9,218 bases of DNA. It comes from Albibeggiatoa sp964388965 (GTDB lineage Bacteria > Pseudomonadota > Gammaproteobacteria > Beggiatoales > Beggiatoaceae). The notes beneath the pieces were generated by a model. That model was not told where the DNA came from and did no database searches. It saw nothing but the letters and a program-made list of their open reading frames with translations. The translations under genes were made by a program, and so were the position numbers. Every line of letters begins with the position of its first letter. The first letter of the stretch is position 1. Shown here piece by piece: positions 7,282-9,218 of this stretch. The stretch covers positions 1-9,218 of the forward strand of contig CAYMCP010000102.1 in the NCBI GenBank assembly GCA_964388965.1, read 5' to 3'.

Positions 7282-7482
7282 TTAAGCGGCTTGCTTATCG
7301 ACTAATATGTATTCAGCACCACAATACGGACAACGCGCTCTACCATTGGGTGAGCTTTCTAGTGGAATAAAGACTTTTGGGTGCGAATCCCATAGGCGCA
7401 TACTCGGCATAGGACAATGTAGCGGTAAATCACTTGCCGTTACTTCATATACTTTTTTATCATTTGGTGTATTTTGATTCAT
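7282..7482 (-). CDS. Small CHCC-type zinc-finger protein
   Basis: This 66-residue protein belongs to the zf-CHCC family, related to the mitochondrial complex I subunit NDUFS6 zinc-binding domain. The expected ligands are present and correctly spaced: Cys23 in LPLHCPMP, His34 in SHPKVFIP, and Cys51 and Cys54 in CPYCGAEY. Proteobacterial members are free-standing proteins of 60-75 residues with no firmly known role. Zinc binding is inferred from the four ligands. The start ATG has AGGA 10 nt upstream, a slightly long but usable spacing. The gene is separated from the downstream exonuclease by about 130 bp with hairpins, so it is probably transcribed separately. It is complete and shows no sign of decay. 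Confidence 0.88.
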   Translation of the reverse strand: MNQNTPNDKKVYEVTASDLPLHCPMPSMRLWDSHPKVFIPLESSPNGRARCPYCGAEYILVDKQAA

Positions 7483-7547
7483 CGCTTTATATTCCTATCT
7501 TCATAATCTGAATTTGGTATGATTTTTTAATTTTTAAAATGCGTTAC

Positions 7548-7607
7548 TCGTTTAACGTCCTCGCTGCCTTAAACGGCGGGGATGTTCAAGAGTGCGGTTT
7601 AGCACTC
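7548..7607 (+). repeat. Two-hairpin structured element, possible IS200/IS605 right-end remnant
   Basis: Two stems stand together. The first pairs 7554-7566 with 7574-7586: 13 consecutive pairs around a 7-nt loop, including three G-U wobbles that are valid only for plus-strand RNA or single-stranded DNA. TTCAA (7585-7589) follows at its foot. The second is GAGTGC (7590-7595) with GCACTC (7602-7607), loop GGTTTA. A third pairing, CGTTTAA (7549-7555) with TTAAACG (7569-7575), competes with the first stem. A subterminal hairpin followed by TCAA is the layout of IS608-like right ends, where TnpA cuts single strands. It is also the layout at the 3' end of TnpB omega RNAs. No transposase or TnpB gene is present, so this would be a relic or a small non-autonomous element. 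The structure is seen; the origin is inferred. Confidence 0.45.
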
Positions 7608-7769
7608 AGGCATTTTAACCTTATGCGTTTCAGCTAAATGGTAATTTTCATGCGTTGTACTTTATCAAAACTAAGTGCTTCATTCAATTATTAAACGCAT
7701 TTCACTTTGTATCGAAGGCAACGCCTGTCGCGTTTATATCCCGCTTTTGAACAACGGCATTTTACGCTA
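7608..7769 (+). other. Non-coding stretch with degenerate hairpins and recurring ATGCGTT
   Basis: No convincing gene is present in the 350 bp between the zinc-finger and slyB genes. The heptamer ATGCGTT occurs at 7539-7545, 7623-7629 and 7650-7656, with an inverted copy at 7694-7700. Small stems occur at 7713-7730 (GGC-AAC-GCC core) and 7741-7757 (CCG...CGG with TT/AA), the latter followed by TTTTACGC. From memory, this resembles the worn end of an IS200/IS605-type element, but the match is loose. A GTG-started frame of about 48 codons crosses the stretch and looks like chance. Confidence 0.25.
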
Positions 7770-7799
7770 TTGGATAAAATGGTATAAAACTTCTATAAT
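7770..7799 (+). promoter_or_regulatory. Candidate sigma-70 promoter of slyB-rsmJ
   Basis: TATAAT at 7794-7799 is a perfect -10 hexamer, and TTGGAT at 7770-7775 is a weak -35 at 18-bp spacing. Transcription would start near 7806, giving a leader of about 27 nt that holds the GAGG ribosome site at 7821-7824, 8 nt before the slyB ATG. Position and spacing fit the gene well. Confidence 0.55.
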
Positions 7800-7832
7800 T
7801 GTTCTCATTCCATTTGTTTAGAGGTTAAGTTT

Positions 7833-8300
7833 ATGAATATTGGTAAATTAACTTTAATGAGTTTAATCTTGTTATCGTTGATTGGCTGCGCGACGAGCAA
7901 GCAAGGTAGCGTATACAGTCGTAATCAATCACAGAAAATACAAACCGTTGAAATGGGTAAAATTATTGACATCCGTAAAGTGAAAATTGAAGGGACAAAA
8001 AGTGGTGTAGGTACAGTTGGTGGTGGTGTGATAGGTGGGATTGCTGGTAGTTCAGTTGGTGGTGGTCGTGGTAGTGCTATTGCTACGGTATTAGGTGCAA
8101 TTGCTGGTGGTATCGCAGGCTCTGCACTTGAGGAGGGTACGATGCGCCAAGATGGTATTGAATTAACTATTGAGTTGGATAATGGTAAAATTGTCGCCTT
8201 AGTACAGGCACTTGAACATGAAAATGAATTTATGGTTAATGATCGAGTGCGCGTATTGCACAGTGGTTCAGGAAGTCGGGTATATCGAGCCAGTCAGTGA
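7833..8300 (+). CDS. slyB: SlyB-family outer-membrane lipoprotein with glycine-zipper domain
   Basis: This 155-residue lipoprotein is the same length as E. coli SlyB and has the same plan. A signal peptide with hydrophobic core (residues 6-18) ends in the lipobox LIGC, so Cys19 is lipidated. The following Ala is not an inner-membrane retention signal, so outer-membrane sorting by Lol is expected. The stretch TVEMGKIIDIRKVKIEG (about 38-54) matches the SlyB pre-domain. The glycine zipper follows (about 57-100), with repeated GxxxG spacing in VGGGVIGGIAGSSVGGG and GAIAGGIAGSALEE. A beta-rich C-terminal part ends ...VRVLHSGSGSRVY. SlyB is a stress-induced lipoprotein that in E. coli forms oligomers around outer-membrane proteins. 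Strong RBS GAGG is 8 nt upstream. Its TGA overlaps the GTG of rsmJ. Pcp/17-kDa-antigen relatives share the zipper, but length and flanks favour SlyB. Confidence 0.92.
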   Translation: MNIGKLTLMSLILLSLIGCATSKQGSVYSRNQSQKIQTVEMGKIIDIRKVKIEGTKSGVGTVGGGVIGGIAGSSVGGGRGSAIATVLGAIAGGIAGSALEEGTMRQDGIELTIELDNGKIVALVQALEHENEFMVNDRVRVLHSGSGSRVYRASQ

Positions 8301-9052
8301 ATCATATCCCACTTTATTGCAGTCAAGCTAGTTTGTTAGCACAGGCACGTAGTTTGGCTGCTCAATTCAAACTGTCTATTGTCGATACCGTACCTACAAC
8401 GCCATTTTATCTTAATCTGAGTACGCAGTATTTAGCATTACAATCATCAAATCAAAAAACTCAAGGCGTATACATTGATTTTGTACAAGGTCGATTAGCT
8501 TATCGTCGTGAGCACAGTTGTGGACGTAATCAGCCTTTGGCGAGAGCAATAGGACTTAAAAAGCATAAATATTTACAAGTTATTGATGCAACAGCAGGTT
8601 TAGGATGTGATGCTTTTATATTGGCAGTTTTGGGTTGCCGGGTAATTATGTTAGAGCGTTCGCCTGTGTTAGCGGCGTTGTTATCGGATGGATTACAGCG
8701 TTTAAATCAGCATGTAGAATTAATAGATATTTGGCGTAATATGCAATTAATTCATCAATCTGCGCAAGATTATTTACAATATTTAGAAGATTATCCCGAC
8801 GTGATTTATTTAGACCCTATGTATCCGCACCGTCAAAAATCAGCACTGGTTAAGAAAGAAATGCGTTTTATTCGGCAAGTGGTAGGGGATGATCAGGATA
8901 GTGTTGAATTGCTTGATTTAGCGTTGCAGCGCACAAAACAACGTGTTGTAGTAAAACGACCTAAAAATGCAGCCGCGTTGTCAAGTCAGTTTAAACCCCA
9001 TACCTACATTCAGAGTAAAAATACGCGATATGATGTTTATATTGTGATTTAA
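8297..9052 (+). CDS. rsmJ: 16S rRNA (guanine-1516-N2)-methyltransferase RsmJ
   Basis: RsmJ (YhiQ) methylates N2 of G1516 in 16S rRNA using S-adenosylmethionine. The SAM-binding loop is VIDATAGLGCDAF (95-107), with the motif II acid at Glu120 in VIMLERSP. The catalytic/substrate motif is YLDPMYP (171-177, Asp173). The N-terminal GVYIDFVQGRLAYRR (57-71) and the C-terminal KNTRYDVYIV are also signatures of the family. At 251 residues it is nearly equal to the E. coli protein. The start is GTG at 8297-8299, overlapping the slyB stop in the four bases GTGA, so translation is probably coupled to slyB by reinitiation. No separate ribosome site is obvious. A housekeeping rRNA methyltransferase placed behind a stress lipoprotein is not an arrangement I recognise, and it means rsmJ shares the slyB promoter. 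No terminator hairpin with a U-tract follows. Confidence 0.96.
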   Translation: MNHIPLYCSQASLLAQARSLAAQFKLSIVDTVPTTPFYLNLSTQYLALQSSNQKTQGVYIDFVQGRLAYRREHSCGRNQPLARAIGLKKHKYLQVIDATAGLGCDAFILAVLGCRVIMLERSPVLAALLSDGLQRLNQHVELIDIWRNMQLIHQSAQDYLQYLEDYPDVIYLDPMYPHRQKSALVKKEMRFIRQVVGDDQDSVELLDLALQRTKQRVVVKRPKNAAALSSQFKPHTYIQSKNTRYDVYIVI

Positions 9053-9110
9053 TGTGTTGCTATAGAACCCATTTGACATTTAAAAAAATAACGATTTGAA
9101 ATGTTAGTCA

Positions 9111-9156
9111 TGACGCAGAGCGTCAAGGCTGGGTTACTAGGCTGAGCGTAGTAACC
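9111..9156. repeat. Paired palindromic hairpin repeats beside the intron
   Basis: TGACGC-AGA-GCGTCA (9111-9125) is a perfect 6-bp stem with a 3-nt loop. Six bp on, GGTTACTA (9132-9139) and TAGTAACC (9149-9156) form a perfect 8-bp stem around 9 nt, whose centre GCTGAGC can pair further. The centre looks like a once longer palindrome broken by one G-G mismatch. Such compact palindromes are typical of dispersed intergenic repeats. Copies elsewhere in the genome cannot be tested here. Confidence 0.75.
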
Positions 9157-9168
9157 AGATGAATATCT

Positions 9169-9218
9169 ATAGGGGTAGAGAAAAGCCTTACGGCATTCCC
9201 CTCCCTCCGAACCGTGCG
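9169..9218 (-). mobile_element. 3' end of a group II intron (domains V-VI), continuing beyond the window
   Basis: Read on the minus strand, CGCACGGTTC (9218-9209) is the 3' strand of a domain V helix, ending in the typical GGTTC. Domain VI follows. Its apical stem GCC-GUAA-GGC has a GNRA tetraloop, and A-U, G-C and G-U pairs run down to a lower stem of three G-C pairs. A single unpaired A (position 9176) lies between the lower stem and the rest. It is eight nucleotides from a 3' end CCCCUAU, exactly where the lariat branch point belongs. The intron therefore ends at 9169 and the 3' exon starts at 9168. The 5' part, including any reverse transcriptase/maturase, would lie to the right of the window on the minus strand. 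No host reading frame is interrupted here: the exon side is intergenic repeat sequence. Confidence 0.88.

Noticed and set aside
7675..7820. About 48-codon GTG frame in the 7483-7832 intergenic region
   Set aside because: It has no ribosome site, runs through hairpin sequences and the slyB promoter, and resembles no protein I recognise.
7815..7833. GTTTA...GTTTA pair upstream of slyB resembling a PhoP box
   Set aside because: The two half-sites are 13 bp apart rather than 11, and they lie over the ribosome site and start codon, downstream of the promoter. PhoP control as in E. coli slyB is not supported by this site.
9073..9105. TTGACA motif and ACATTT/AAATGT inverted repeat after rsmJ as promoter or terminator
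   Set aside because: There is no acceptable -10 at 16-18 bp, and the stem is only 6 A/T-rich pairs around a long loop with no U-tract.

Overview
This AT-rich window looks like a chromosomal segment of a gammaproteobacterium. EngB, a type IVa pilin, ArgJ, a SlyB-type lipoprotein and RsmJ all have gammaproteobacterial form. The palindromic intergenic repeats, the group II intron edge and the NTT/HEAT transporter-like protein would suit a large-genome lineage such as the Beggiatoa/Thiothrix group. That placement is inference only. Most of the window is ordinary housekeeping sequence, and I see no defence system, CRISPR array, tRNA or rRNA.

Layout. At the left, a major-pilin gene (148-597, minus) has a good sigma-54 type promoter and is followed by a 20-bp tandem duplication and an inverted repeat. 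Divergent from it is the ribosome-assembly GTPase engB (794-1393, plus). After 261 bp without a convincing gene comes a tight plus-strand pair. The first is a small soluble cyclic-nucleotide-binding-domain protein (1655-2089). Two bases later starts a 1050-residue membrane protein (2092-5244) with an ATP/ADP-translocase (NTT)-like N-terminus, a long HEAT-like helical region and a lysine-rich tail. This pair is the least ordinary biology in the window: it looks like a nucleotide-sensing regulator coupled to an NTT-like transporter or receptor.

Convergent to that pair is a minus-strand group. A DnaQ-like DEDDh 3'-5' exonuclease (start probably at 7142) lies 33 bp upstream of argJ (5292-6497, arginine biosynthesis). 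A separate small CHCC zinc-finger protein (7282-7482) lies upstream of both. The 350 bp from 7483 to 7832 holds no convincing gene but is rich in RNA-type hairpins that resemble worn ends of IS200/IS605 elements. A sigma-70 type promoter then drives slyB (7833-8300), which overlaps rsmJ (8297-9052) by four bases.

After rsmJ come two palindromic hairpin repeats. The window ends inside the 3' end of a minus-strand group II intron: domain VI with a GNRA loop, the bulged branch-point A and the terminal UAU can all be read directly. The intron body and any maturase lie beyond the right edge.
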